This document shows positions 1 through 18,100 of a stretch of DNA of 64,000 bases, in pieces. The stretch comes from Ostrinia nubilalis (lineage: Eukaryota; Arthropoda; Insecta; Lepidoptera; Crambidae). Below the pieces are notes generated by a model. It worked only from the letters and a program-made list of their open reading frames with translations. It searched no databases and was not told the DNA's origin. The position numbers and the translations under genes are program-made. Positions within the stretch are counted from its first letter, which is position 1. Every line of letters begins with the position of its first letter. The DNA is taken from positions 14,198,001-14,262,000 of the forward strand of contig NC_087096.1 of NCBI RefSeq assembly GCF_963855985.1, given 5' to 3'.

Positions 1-128
1 ATATTATTGTTGTTATTGTTTTGATCATCAAAATGACAGTGATTGACAATATCATTAAAGAACAGACATAACAATTATGCACTGAAAATACCAGAGAAAT
101 GAAGTAGAAAACGAGAGAAAATACTCAC

Positions 129-205
129 ATTCCTTGATTATTTAGAGCAAAACAAGAATTAAATGAAAAATCTCCTAAAATGTCAATTTCGTCTTCGTCT
201 GCCAT
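129..205 (-). CDS. First coding exon of an unidentified gene, partial
   Basis: A minus-strand ATG opens a short acidic peptide beginning MADEDEIDILGDF and continuing for about 25 residues to a good splice donor (GTGAGT) immediately after position 129. The rest of the gene lies beyond the left edge. The upstream in-frame stretch is basic and looks like 5' UTR. I do not recognise the protein. The opening, a short Asp/Glu cluster followed by Phe-containing hydrophobic residues, resembles the start of many nuclear or RNA-processing proteins, but this is not enough to name it. The exon is followed upstream by a pyrimidine-rich presumed promoter near 230-275. Confidence 0.5.
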
Positions 206-276
206 TTTTGTTTTTGTCCGAAAACGTAGTGAATTATATCCTCTTTGTTTTTGTCTTCTTTTTTTTCTCTTGCTTG

Positions 277-1110
277 CGCAGTGTGAGCATGAAGCTACAG
301 ATAAAAATGGAGGCCACACTCCCAATACCTACTTGAAGCACAAACTAAGTATCACTATCTCGCTCTCTGTGGGCAGACTTGCTCTTTCTAAATAAACAAA
401 AAATATAAAATTGCTCAAATTCAATGAAACCAATGTAAAATCTTTATTTCTTGACATAGGTATCATTAAAAATGATAAGTGTAATTACTGGTAAAACGTT
501 TTAGGAAGAAATTACTGTATAAAATGTGAAAAATGTTTACAATGATCCAATGTCGGAAATCACGAAATAAACACTTACGCGTGGAATTTTATGTCACTTC
601 CAGGATACCACGTACTACCGCAACCACGCACTACAAAATTTTGCACCAATTCTTGTGATAAAACAATGATTATTTCGAGTAAACAATCTCAAACGAAATT
701 AACTGCTTAATAAACAAAATAGTAAACAACCGCCATGATGGGCCGGATTGGGCCGATGTTGCCACATGGTACCGATTACCCAGGAATTGGGATTGTAATT
801 CCCTGATTCGCCAACACATTAAGCCTAAATGGCCGACAATTATGTGATTTTTTATTTAACTAGGTAATCTTAGTTTCAAATATTAATTATTTATTTGTTT
901 AACTTCTGATTTGGTTAGTGAATTGGCTATTTCGAAGAATTTACAAGGAGATTTAAATCAGAAGATAGCAATACTACAGTTCACACTAAAAAGAGAAGTA
1001 GGGCCGCAGAGAGCGAGATAGATATAAGTAGGTATTTGACTCAAGTTTTTGTTCCAACTCTGCCCTCCATTTTTATCTTTAGCTTCATGAGTGTGAGTCA
1101 CAGATTAGAG
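277..1110. repeat. Inverted duplication of a presumed promoter/5' UTR segment
   Basis: Sequence at about 277-375 (the 5' flank of the left-edge gene, including GATAAAAATGGAGG and CTATCTCGCTCTCTG) recurs in opposite orientation at about 1000-1100 with clear but imperfect identity. The second copy has no open reading frame matching the MADEDE exon. The intervening 620 bp is AT-rich and has no supported gene. Confidence 0.6.
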
Positions 1111-2109
1111 AAACGAAGAACGAACTGTGAGTGAATGGATTAGTATGTCATAGACAAGAAATCTAAACTCTGATTTTTAATTCGACGGAATTTTGACATT
1201 TCAGAAGTGTTGCCAACATTAAAACATTCCCACTAAGGATGGAGAGCATTTTCACAAATTAAAAAATAATCCTTTCTTGAATTTAAGGTTTCACTTAAAA
1301 AACTAAGGCTTAAAAATGTACTGATCATTTCAAAATGGTTATTTGAATTTTTATTATCATATTTTAGAAGTTACAAAAAAAAATTAGGAAATTATTTTTC
1401 TATTACTGGACTCCCTGGCCAATAATCCATGGGTTACAAACCTTTTTATGAAAATCCTTTTGTTAATAAAATCTTAGCTTCATAAAATAATCAATTTAAC
1501 AAGATGCCAATTTTATAATCCAAGTTGATTATGATGACGATAATGATGATTAATGATCAATACATATTTTCGTTTATGTTAATATGTTGTTTTACTGTGT
1601 TAAAAACACGTTTTTTTCTATTTAATCTCTAAAATGTACATAATAATTAGTGTACATTGAATTCACGAAACAAACAATAGTTCATTCTTGTAAGTTGTAG
1701 TTGAAGAAATTTTATTTCATATTATTTATTAATAATTCAAAGCAAAAAAGGCTTATTACATCTGAATTGTCAAAAAATTACAGCTGTCAGAATTCCGTCG
1801 AATTAAAAATCGGACTCGGAATGTTGTAAAAAACCGATAATCGAATTTGAAATTCAACCAAGAAGAAGGTTTGGTGGTACCGCATTGCTTGTTAGTAAAA
1901 AAAAACTGTCACTGTCAGTGTCAATCAGCTGTCTGCTAGTTTGTCAACAACAAATGGTTGTTGTTTGTTTACAATAAATGTATTTTACTGTTGTTTTCAA
2001 GTTACATAGCTTAATTTAATGTTAGTATTTGAGAAAAAAAAATGTGCAGAATAAGATTTATGCTTTCTTTTAATGACTTGATATTCTAACTTATGCTAAA
2101 ACCAGGATC
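376..2109. other. Intergenic, no gene seen
   Basis: AT-rich DNA containing the second arm of the inverted duplication (about 1000-1100). The stretch 1860-2109 is the likely promoter of the helix-turn-helix gene. No coding exon with credible splice sites was found. Confidence 0.6.
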
Positions 2110-2715
2110 ATGGCATGTAATCTCAGCCCTGAGGTCAAAAAAGTCATACTGAGGGTTCTGGAGTTCTGCAAGGAAGAAAAAATGAACCGCACAACCATAA
2201 TACCATTAGCTAAAGTGAATTTGCGTGTGGCGACTGCAACAGGTACGAGACGAGGAATTAACTATCACCTACTGAGTGCAGTCTTCTAAACAAGTTCATG
2301 ATTGTTGTATCATAGTTACTTCTCTTTTCATTATTATTTTTCAGGGGTTTCCATACACACAGTATCAAACATTATTAGAGATGCAAAAATAGCAGCAGCC
2401 ACTGGCACAAAAATTGGAGCAGAAAAGAAGAGGAAACCAAGAAATGACAAACTTATATTTAGTGACTTTGACCTAGACCTTATTAGAGACATAATAATTA
2501 AGGACTATTGTTTGGAACATAATGAGATGCCATCAATAAAAAAACTGCTACCTCTGGTTAGAAAGCAAATAGGATACACAGGGGGCCATGAAACTCTTAG
2601 AAAAGCTGTCAAGCAGATTGGTTTTACATATTCCAGGGTAGCTAAAAACGAGTGGGCTACAATAAATGAATCTGTAACTTTACTCCATGCAGAACATGAT
2701 TATACTTTAAGTTAA
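2110..2715 (+). CDS. Small helix-turn-helix protein, likely transposase-derived
   Basis: Two exons, 2110-2242 and 2345-2715, join in phase 1 (donor AG/GTACGAG, acceptor TTTTTCAG/GG) to give 167 aa starting MACNLSPEVKKVILRVLEF. The C-terminal half contains a winged or paired helix-turn-helix-like segment (EMPSIKKLLPLVRKQIGY ... GHETLRKAVKQIGFTY). This is the layout found ahead of the DDE domain in many lepidopteran transposase-like proteins. No DDE catalytic region follows: the frame stops at 2715 and an AATAAA lies near 2779. It is therefore either a truncated transposase or a domesticated DNA-binding domain. Family placement is inference from the motif; the splice junction and open frame are seen directly. 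Confidence 0.6.
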
Positions 2716-3069
2716 ATATGTGTTACTTGGTTTGGTTTATGTTTCTTGAATGCTGCTGTTTATTTCCATAATATCTAAAATAAATGAATAAAATAACAAA
2801 TAAGTAATTATTATTATACACAGATCACCCTTATTATACATTAAATGAAATTAAATTAGTTTAAAGTGAGAAGTGGTATTTGTTGCTAAGGGGGCGTTCT
2901 AGTGTTACGTAATGCAATCTGGGGGGAGAGGAGGTCTTGAAAAACGTTACAATGCGTTACAGTGGCGGAAGGGCGGTTCGATTTCAAGTTTTTAAGCAGA
3001 AGTACTTTGTAGTTGGTGTTGTTATTTGTAACTTTATACCGTAATGTCATCAAAGAGAGAGTTTGGCAT

Positions 3070-3096
3070 CCCCCCCCCCCCCCCCTCCCCCCCTCC
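3070..3096. repeat. Poly-C tract
   Basis: Sixteen consecutive C residues, then T, seven C, T, CC. The surrounding segment 2890-3060 is G-rich on the same strand. Confidence 0.9.
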
Positions 3097-3482
3097 ATGT
3101 CCTTGCCATGATCACAAATTATTGTGTTCCTACTAAATTTCTTCTAAATCGGTTCAACGATTCTTGAAATAACACCATTTTATAAAATAATTGGTCACAT
3201 CATCATAACGTGATCAATTTAACGATTTGGCCACGATATAAATGCATATTAGTGTTAAATTTGATTTATTACTTATTAATCAATAAACTTAAATGAGAAA
3301 AATTCAATAAAAATAAAGAAAAGATACCAATTGAAATAATTATAAAATTATTTGTTTTCACCCGGTGTAAACACCCACGGGTGGAATGAAACGGGTTTTT
3401 ATTGGGTTTTTACCCTCATGTGGGTTTTTACCCGGGTGGAAACCCATCTCTAACTCCAGGTCGTAAATGTCGTAATACTGGA

Positions 3483-3644
3483 CCCCGATTACGGTAACTT
3501 TTAACGTCAACAATCCAGACACGCTTCTCTATTCTGCGATACGATTGGTCGTTCAACAGCGTACGTCAGCTGTTTTGACCAATCGTATCGCAGAATCGAG
3601 AAGCGTGTCTGGATTGTTGACGTTAAGAGTTACCGTAATCGGGT
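3483..3644. mobile_element. Foldback MITE (CCCGATTACGGTAA family)
   Basis: A near-perfect palindrome of about 160 bp: the left arm starts CCCCGATTACGGTAACT and the right arm ends TTACCGTAATCGGG, with inner arms around TGCGATACGATTGGTC. A second, diverged copy is at 50155-50283. Confidence 0.85.
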
Positions 3645-4195
3645 CTCTGCTTGCATGAGTGGCACGTCAAGGCCACAGTGGGTCTAGACAAAGTGCCATT
3701 ATAATCGCAAACCAGTCGAAAAGTGGTCGAAAAGCCCCTTTTTTGTATGGAATTTGACGGATTCGATTTTCGATTCGATCAAAAAGTGCGTTTTGTCTAG
3801 GGGGGCTGATATGGATCTGTGGTCAAGGCCCTCCGCCTGTCTTCGTTTTTTTAAGAACTTTTTCAGTGAGTACTTAGAGCGAAATAATTCTTTTAACACT
3901 ATTTTCAATTTACATGGGATGTTACAAATGCGTACGGACTATGGTACTGACACAACGATTTCCCAAACTACCCTCTATAACTAAAGTACCATCTACCCTA
4001 CATTTACAAAATATTTTATGCTTTCTCTTTGATGTTCGTTCGTTTCAGCCAAATGACGTCCACTGCTGGACAATCTCTTTGATGTAAATCAGTTAAATTA
4101 AAAAGGGCTTTTTACGCTTTCTAGAATTTAGTCAGCACCTAAATTATAAAGTTTTTGTATTTAGGAACACTTTTTGTACGGTAAAAGCGTAGTAT

Positions 4196-4318
4196 GTACT
4201 TATTCTTATCTATGGGTAAAAGGTAAAAGCAAGCAGAAAAATTCGCCTTTTGTAATCTGTGTACACGCTAACGTCATCTGTCATAATCATATGTCCAAGC
4301 ATAGATAAGAATAAGTAC
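4196..4318. mobile_element. Short inverted-repeat MITE
   Basis: Arms GTACTTATTCTTATCTATG and CATAGATAAGAATAAGTAC lie 123 bp apart end to end and are exact reverse complements. No coding capacity. Confidence 0.75.
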
Positions 4319-6457
4319 TTCACGGGGTGGAAACGCCATAGAGTTTGACAGCTCCATAGAGAGTGAATTTTTTTGACAGTTCCGAGAGGAAGTGACTTTT
4401 TTTAAAGTTGTCCTTTATGCGACAATGGCAATGGTCTTTTGCGTGTCTGGAATCAAGTTAGTAAACATTTTCGAATTACAACTTCAACTTTTATTTATAA
4501 ATTATTTTATTGAATCTATTTGCATTCTATAAATGAAATGTTTATTTAAAAGTATATTAATTCAAAGTCGTAATTTTCACTTTAATCAATTTAGTTCCGT
4601 CTCAAGTCTACAACTGTGACATTATTAAAAAAAAAAAACGTCAAAAATTTTCATCGAAAAAACGTGTTTTTCTTTAAACAAATTTTATCTAAAATCAATA
4701 ATTTCTCAATCAATATTAATAAGAACTACATGTGCATGGATTGCCAGTTGGATTGATGTTTGTTTTAAGAAGAAATTTCTCTCAAGTAAGATATCCACTC
4801 GAGAAAGGTTATTGCAGCTTGCAGCAACATCATGTTTTATCAAGTATTGAACCACACAAAGGATTAAATCTTCATTACAATATCATTCATAACTCCATTT
4901 AAATCAATGGAAACTAAATATGGATCGTTTCATGGAGTAGGTAACAACCTTAGATTAATAAAACGTAACAACATACTTTGGAGTTTGGACCCAAAATACA
5001 ATACACGTAGGTACATTGCAGGCATAGATTGCAGGACACAGTGAATGATGATACGTGTTTTATACAGTGAATCTAAGTACCTATTTTTTTCAGGTTAATA
5101 TCGAACTTATAAGGTGTTAAGCTGCAATTACAATAAAAGTGCTTGCTATGGAATCACCGGTGCTGATCATTATTGTCAACTGTTACTTAAAATCCAGATG
5201 AACCAACCTTTACTTCCTATTCAAATAAGTTTAGAAGAAACCTATATAAGCAATAAAACCAGACCAAGAATGCTTGATTACAAACGATGAACTCATTTCA
5301 TTTGCAAGTTATGCCATGACATAAATGCATTAAATTAGGAAGATTTGTATTAGATGAATATTAACTTCTGTTGATAAGAACATTTGGTAAGTACCTTTAA
5401 AATTTAAAACACCCTCAAAATGATTCTAACACTATCCTCTGACGCTTTTCGACTAGGATCAAATAAAAGTTAATTATTTAATTACAGATTGGTGGAATCC
5501 AGATTCTGTGAATGTACATGTAATTGATTGACAAGTACACATTTGACAAGGTAAATTAATTTTATTTAACAAAGTAGTGCAAATCTAGAAACAAAACAGA
5601 CAGTAAGATAGGTATGGTAGATAAGACAGATCACTTGTTCATCTGCTGTACTCTTTATAATATTAGTGTAGAATGTAGATGATGTAGGAGATTACAGTCT
5701 TACGGTGACATGCGCATCTTTTTGCTCTTAATTTACAAATATTTCATATATTTTACAGGTGGTGAGAAACGTGTAGATCTGGCCTGCTTACAGTGGCTAT
5801 TGGATTGGACAGAACCAAAGTGAGAGTGAACGTGTGAATTTATGGAGAACATTAAAAACTATTTTACTATATGTCATAACGCAACTTATTTTGTATGAGT
5901 TACATACAAATGTCAAGCCGTGAGTACATTATGTAAAAACTAAAACAATGTACCTACTGTAATCACAACAGTAACTGTAATCTTTTAAAATCCAATGGTT
6001 TTAATGCTTATTGATTTTCGTAAACAAAATATTTCATGTTATATTTCATCAATAAAGTTTCATTTGATACTTCAATAGTTTTATTTTTAACCGCAATACA
6101 TGAAAAGGAACGGATCATAAAAAAGTATGACAGGTATATTTAATCTGTGGGCGGCAGACGCCATATTGTATTCAGCGCCACCTACTGGACAATCTAGCTC
6201 GGTACCAGTTTGTTTATCGTTTAACCAATACTAGGGCCGTTTCCTATCTGTCTTTAGACATACTCTCTAATCTGTGAAGTACTTGTCCAAGCCTGACAGC
6301 TCAGCTGTTATGTCAACACAATCTACCAAAGCTAGGCGGAATTTACGTTTAAATCACTATTATCAGCATTCTTATGATTAAACGCGTTTGCGACAGTACT
6401 TATTAATGTTGTAATTTAGTTTTGTAGTGTCCCCATTCGTCGTTCGGACTTCTCACA

Positions 6458-13542
<7,085 letters not shown>

Positions 13543-15161
13543 CTACATAAGTTAAGCAACACATTAACTTTAGCGACTAACGTCACCGCAAGGTAATTTT
13601 AACACTTTTTTCGACTGTCTTTGGTATTTATATATACCCCAAACGAGGATGGAATATGTCGTCTGTATATCATCTAACAGGCAGTAATTTTAGTCCAATA
13701 TTAGGGCAAGCACAAGTGTCTTGTAAAGACGAATATTTGTATATTTTAGCAACAAGAGGAAATGATTGGTAGATTTTGCGCACTTTTATATGAACTAGCT
13801 AGGTACTGTTGACATGAAATATTAGTGAATTCTCTTGACGCTTTGGTAATTAAGTTTAGCGCCATAAATATATTTAAGTGGCGTTTTTTGGATCTATTTC
13901 TTTTTTAGAACATTGTATGAACTTTGTCTCATATAAAGTATGTACAGTTAGCAAAAAACCTTAAAAGTCGCTTACAAAATAAAACCAGTTTTTAAAACTG
14001 GGGTACTCTTACGGTGCTAACTGTACCTAAATGTCTCAAAGACAAAAAATGAAAAGAGGTATTTTTATGCGTTACATTTTTACATTGATTTGTTGTCAAT
14101 GGGTGTTTTGTTGTGTATATTTTGAAATTTTTAATTTTTACCACGTTATTTGAAGTTGAATTTAAAAATTATGACACCATTTGTAATATCGATTTGTACT
14201 TTAAAATTTGTGAAATATTTGATTTAGAGCTGAGCTATACTTTAATTGAAATAAGAATAGCAATAGCATTAAAATTGGGGTATTATTTCTTTAATATACT
14301 TGACAAATTTTAGTTTGTAGGCAAAAACATACTCACTATGATAGTGGCTTAATTTTCGTCGGTTATGTACTGAGTAAGTTTATTAAAAAATGTACGGTTG
14401 TCCAGATTGTTATTCATATAAAATAATGTACTTTTGTATACATTTATTTATTCTATTTAATGTTACATAAACAGCCACGAAACACAAAAATAAACGTGAT
14501 ACGACTCTGACAGAGTATTATATTAGTGTAACTAATCAAAATATGCTTGTTACATATTTTATGGATTATTACACCAAGACCCAGATGCAGATGAAATATA
14601 CTTTATGTTTAATGTATACTAAAACCGCTTAACGTATACCTAAAACCGCTAAAACGGTCTTATTTCAATGTATAAGAGTTGTGCTAGTGGATCTATAGCA
14701 TCTGTTGATTGTAAACTTAATTTATAAGAGTTTAATTAGTTGTTTTAATGATATCACAATCAAAAAAATAACACTTTTTAAGACAAAAATTTAAAGTAAC
14801 CTGTTATAATTTTTTAGAGATTTATGTAAATACCATATATTTTGTTATTGTGAATTATATGAGGTTTATTTGAAAGAGCTTTCGTGTTTTCACTCCCTAC
14901 CAGACCGTTGTCAGACAAAGAAAGAGAGAGAGAGATGCTAAAGGAGAAAGGCGAAATGAAAAATCTCCAATATGGTTTTTTGGAAGAGACATTATTAACA
15001 TCGATATCTTAATGTGTTCTAATTATTCCTATAATAGTAATGTATCATTTTAATAAATAGGTTTACCTTTGCCTATAATAATCTAGTTGGCTCCAAACTT
15101 TACATGGACCAAAACAAATATGTCATGAATTCTAGTAAAATGAAATTCCAGTGGAAATGAG
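13543..15161. other. SQOR1 3' UTR and intergenic spacer
   Basis: AT-rich, with several AATAAA hexamers (for example near 13977). A small hairpin (TACAGTTAGCA at 13945, TGCTAACTGTA near 14017) is present. No supported gene. The segment before 15162 serves as the SQOR2 5' flank. Confidence 0.55.
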
Positions 15162-18100
15162 ATGAATATAAACTTAAAGAAACTCATTTATGGCGCAAAT
15201 GCAGTAAGACGCTATGGAGTGCAACACTGCAGGACAAATCACAGGTATTTAATATTATGTAAATTGTATGTAACTCATACGTTAGGTAGTGTTAGAGAGG
15301 CCAAGTATAGCACTAAAAGACACTTATTATTTTATACAAATAGGCTTTTAAAAAGGCCTGACTCCACCAATCCAAGACTACGAGTGTGTTTCAATCAAGT
15401 CACTTAGGTGTGCAGAGTGCCATATTCTCAGTTAAAATAATAAAGATAGTATAAAATAACGCTTAATACAGCATAAGGTGCCAGTTTTAAACTTGATGTT
15501 CGTGACAAATATGTTTTGTTTGCAGATGTAAACTTCTCGTGGTGGGGGGAGGGACAGGCGGCTGCAGCATAGCTTGGAGGTTCGCCAGGAAACTCAAAGG
15601 GGAGGATATTATTGTCGTGGAACCGTCTCAGGTACAGTAGTAGTAGTAACGACACACTGGCAATTTAGCTGTTACCAAACCAAACTATCACACTGTTTCA
15701 GTAAGCAAACAAACAAAGCAGTGTAATGTTTACGGAATAAAGCTGCCACTATTTTGATTGTATCCTTTATTGCAGATAAAATAAGGTGCAAAAGGCGAAA
15801 TAATTTCTATTTAACATCCTCAACTAGTCTATCTTTCGGCCAAGCAGAAATAATAGAGTTATGCCCGTTTTCACCATCAATCCGTAATTTTTAAATGACC
15901 CCTACGCCTACGGTAACACATAAACAGGCATTTTGTTTTCATAGAGGTCACTTAAAAATTGGGGATTGATGGTGAAAACAGGCATTAGAGTAGTAGGTTA
16001 TGGTAGTTGACGTGGATGCATGCTTTTGAAACCAAGGTAACTAGTTTCAGAAGCATGTATCCACGTTAAGCTTTTGAATCTTTTGATAATGTAGATAGGA
16101 TTGGGCTTGCAATTTCATATTATTTTCTTGATACGTATTTACTATACCAGACAATAAATTAACATTTCCAGATACACTACTACCAGCCCCAATTCACGCT
16201 AGTCGCGGCCGGTATAAGCAAGTTTAAAGAGAGCTACAGACCGCAGAAGTCGGTGCTGCCCAAAGATGTCAGGTGGATCCAAGACCGCGCCGTGGAATTC
16301 GATCCCTGCAACTGTGTGGTGCACACCTGTGGCGGGGACAAGATCAGCTACGACTACATGGTGTTAGCGGTCGGACTGGTCAATGATTACGACAAGGTTT
16401 GTACGGTAACATTCCCAAATAACTTCTAGAACTTTTATTGGCGGTCAAGCTGTAGATCCTGGCTACATAGGAGTTGCAGCGGTGAGAACGAGAGGTGGGA
16501 ATAGTCACGTTAACTTCTAGATACACTACTACCAGCCTTTATTAACATCAGTCGCAGCCGGCTTATAAGATAGCTACCTACAGACCGCAGAAGTCGGTGC
16601 TGACCAAAGATGTCACGTGGATCCAAGACCGCGCCGTGGAATTCGATCCCTGCAACTGTGTGGTGCACACTTGTGGGGAGACAAGATCAGCTATGACTAC
16701 ATGGTGGTGGCGGTGGGACTGGCCAATGATTATGACAAGGTAATTCGCGGGAACATTCCCGCTTAACTTCTAGATATCCTCTAATCTCTTTTCTCTCCTT
16801 CGAATCACTAAAATTCTTGTATAGCTTGGATCTACAGCTTAACCGCTAAGAACTCAATCAGAGAGGTAATTTGATTTTTGATTTGTGAACTGAATTACTG
16901 TAATACACAGTGAGGTATTTTAATTGTTAATTTGTAATTGATTTACTGTTATATGTTTGCTTACACGTGTCAATGCGAGCTAAAATCGCAATGGCTTTTT
17001 CAATTGGTCTTGGTCTGTACCGAAGTCCATAATCATTGGGTAATACTAATAACTAACATTTCATGTTTCTTTCTGAGAAGAACTAGACAAGTGTATTCTG
17101 AATGGCCGTATGAAGTAGTATGTAGACTAAATTATTCACTACACTTAAGGCTTGGTATTTCTGCTAAAGTAGGTATTTCGCGCTGTCAAAATCTGCGCGC
17201 GCAATACTTCGCCGAAGACAGCGCGCCAAAGGGCTCTCGCGGCTACACAGTATAGAAATACGCAGTTGGTTAGGTTAGGATGACTTCCTTCCGTTCAAGC
17301 GTCACACTCACAGCACTTTCTAATACAAATCAAAATATCCAAGTTATAAAAACAACTTTCAGAATTTTTGGGAATATATTTTAGAATCGAATAAATATAA
17401 AATATAACTGCCAAAGTAAACACGGTTCAAAGAGGCGTGGCGTCACCCAACCTTACGGAAGTTCCACGCCGGCCAAAAGAATTTCAAGATTACGTCACCC
17501 GACCTATCGGTAGATCCTCGGGAGCTTGAGCGATTGGAAAAACATTTTATGATCAGTTACTCGTAGTAGCGATTATTTAGAGCTTGGATAATAAATTATA
17601 GTTGTTGCAATTCACGAAACTTTGCATGTGGTTAATTACATTAATCAGTACACGCATCAATTTTGTTCAGTCTTTTTGTTTATTAATAAATAAAAATAAC
17701 ATACTAAAATTGCATACATATTTGTTTGTATTGGTCTGGGTCTTCCATAATTTATATATAACGTATGTAGGTACGGGGCTCTGTGTCGAAAATCACTATG
17801 AGCATCACACGCGGTTACCTGCCGCAGGCACCCGCTCTGAGCACTCATGGGAGTTTATGCAGAGGTCGCTAGAGTTTGACTTTGTTTATAGTCATTACGA
17901 AGCAGATTTTGATGGGAAACTGCACTGTCTTGAATTCGAAAGGGTAATTTGACGGTGTTAGGGGAATTCTAGGAATAAATGCAGAGCCTCCTCATTGAGA
18001 TTGAGACATTTCAATTTGAGATTTCACTTGACATTGATTGCAATCTGACATGGAGTTTTCAAACATTTGTAAAAATAAAAAGTAATTAAATCAAAAGCAG

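Larger units (their letters stand above)
2716..6457. other. Intergenic, repeats only
   Basis: Between the helix-turn-helix gene and SQOR1 I see a poly-C tract (3070), two foldback MITEs (3483-3644 and 4196-4318) and AT-rich DNA with no supported coding exons. Short open frames around 3700-3980 overlap on both strands, lack splice logic and look accidental. The 6400-6457 region is the SQOR1 5' UTR/promoter. Confidence 0.55.

Noticed and set aside
3699..3984. Overlapping short frames on both strands
   Set aside because: No recognisable motif, no splice partners, AT-rich repeat-like context.
17602..17952. 116-codon frame at the end of repeat A
   Set aside because: Runs from the repeat into unique intron DNA; the other copy breaks it.
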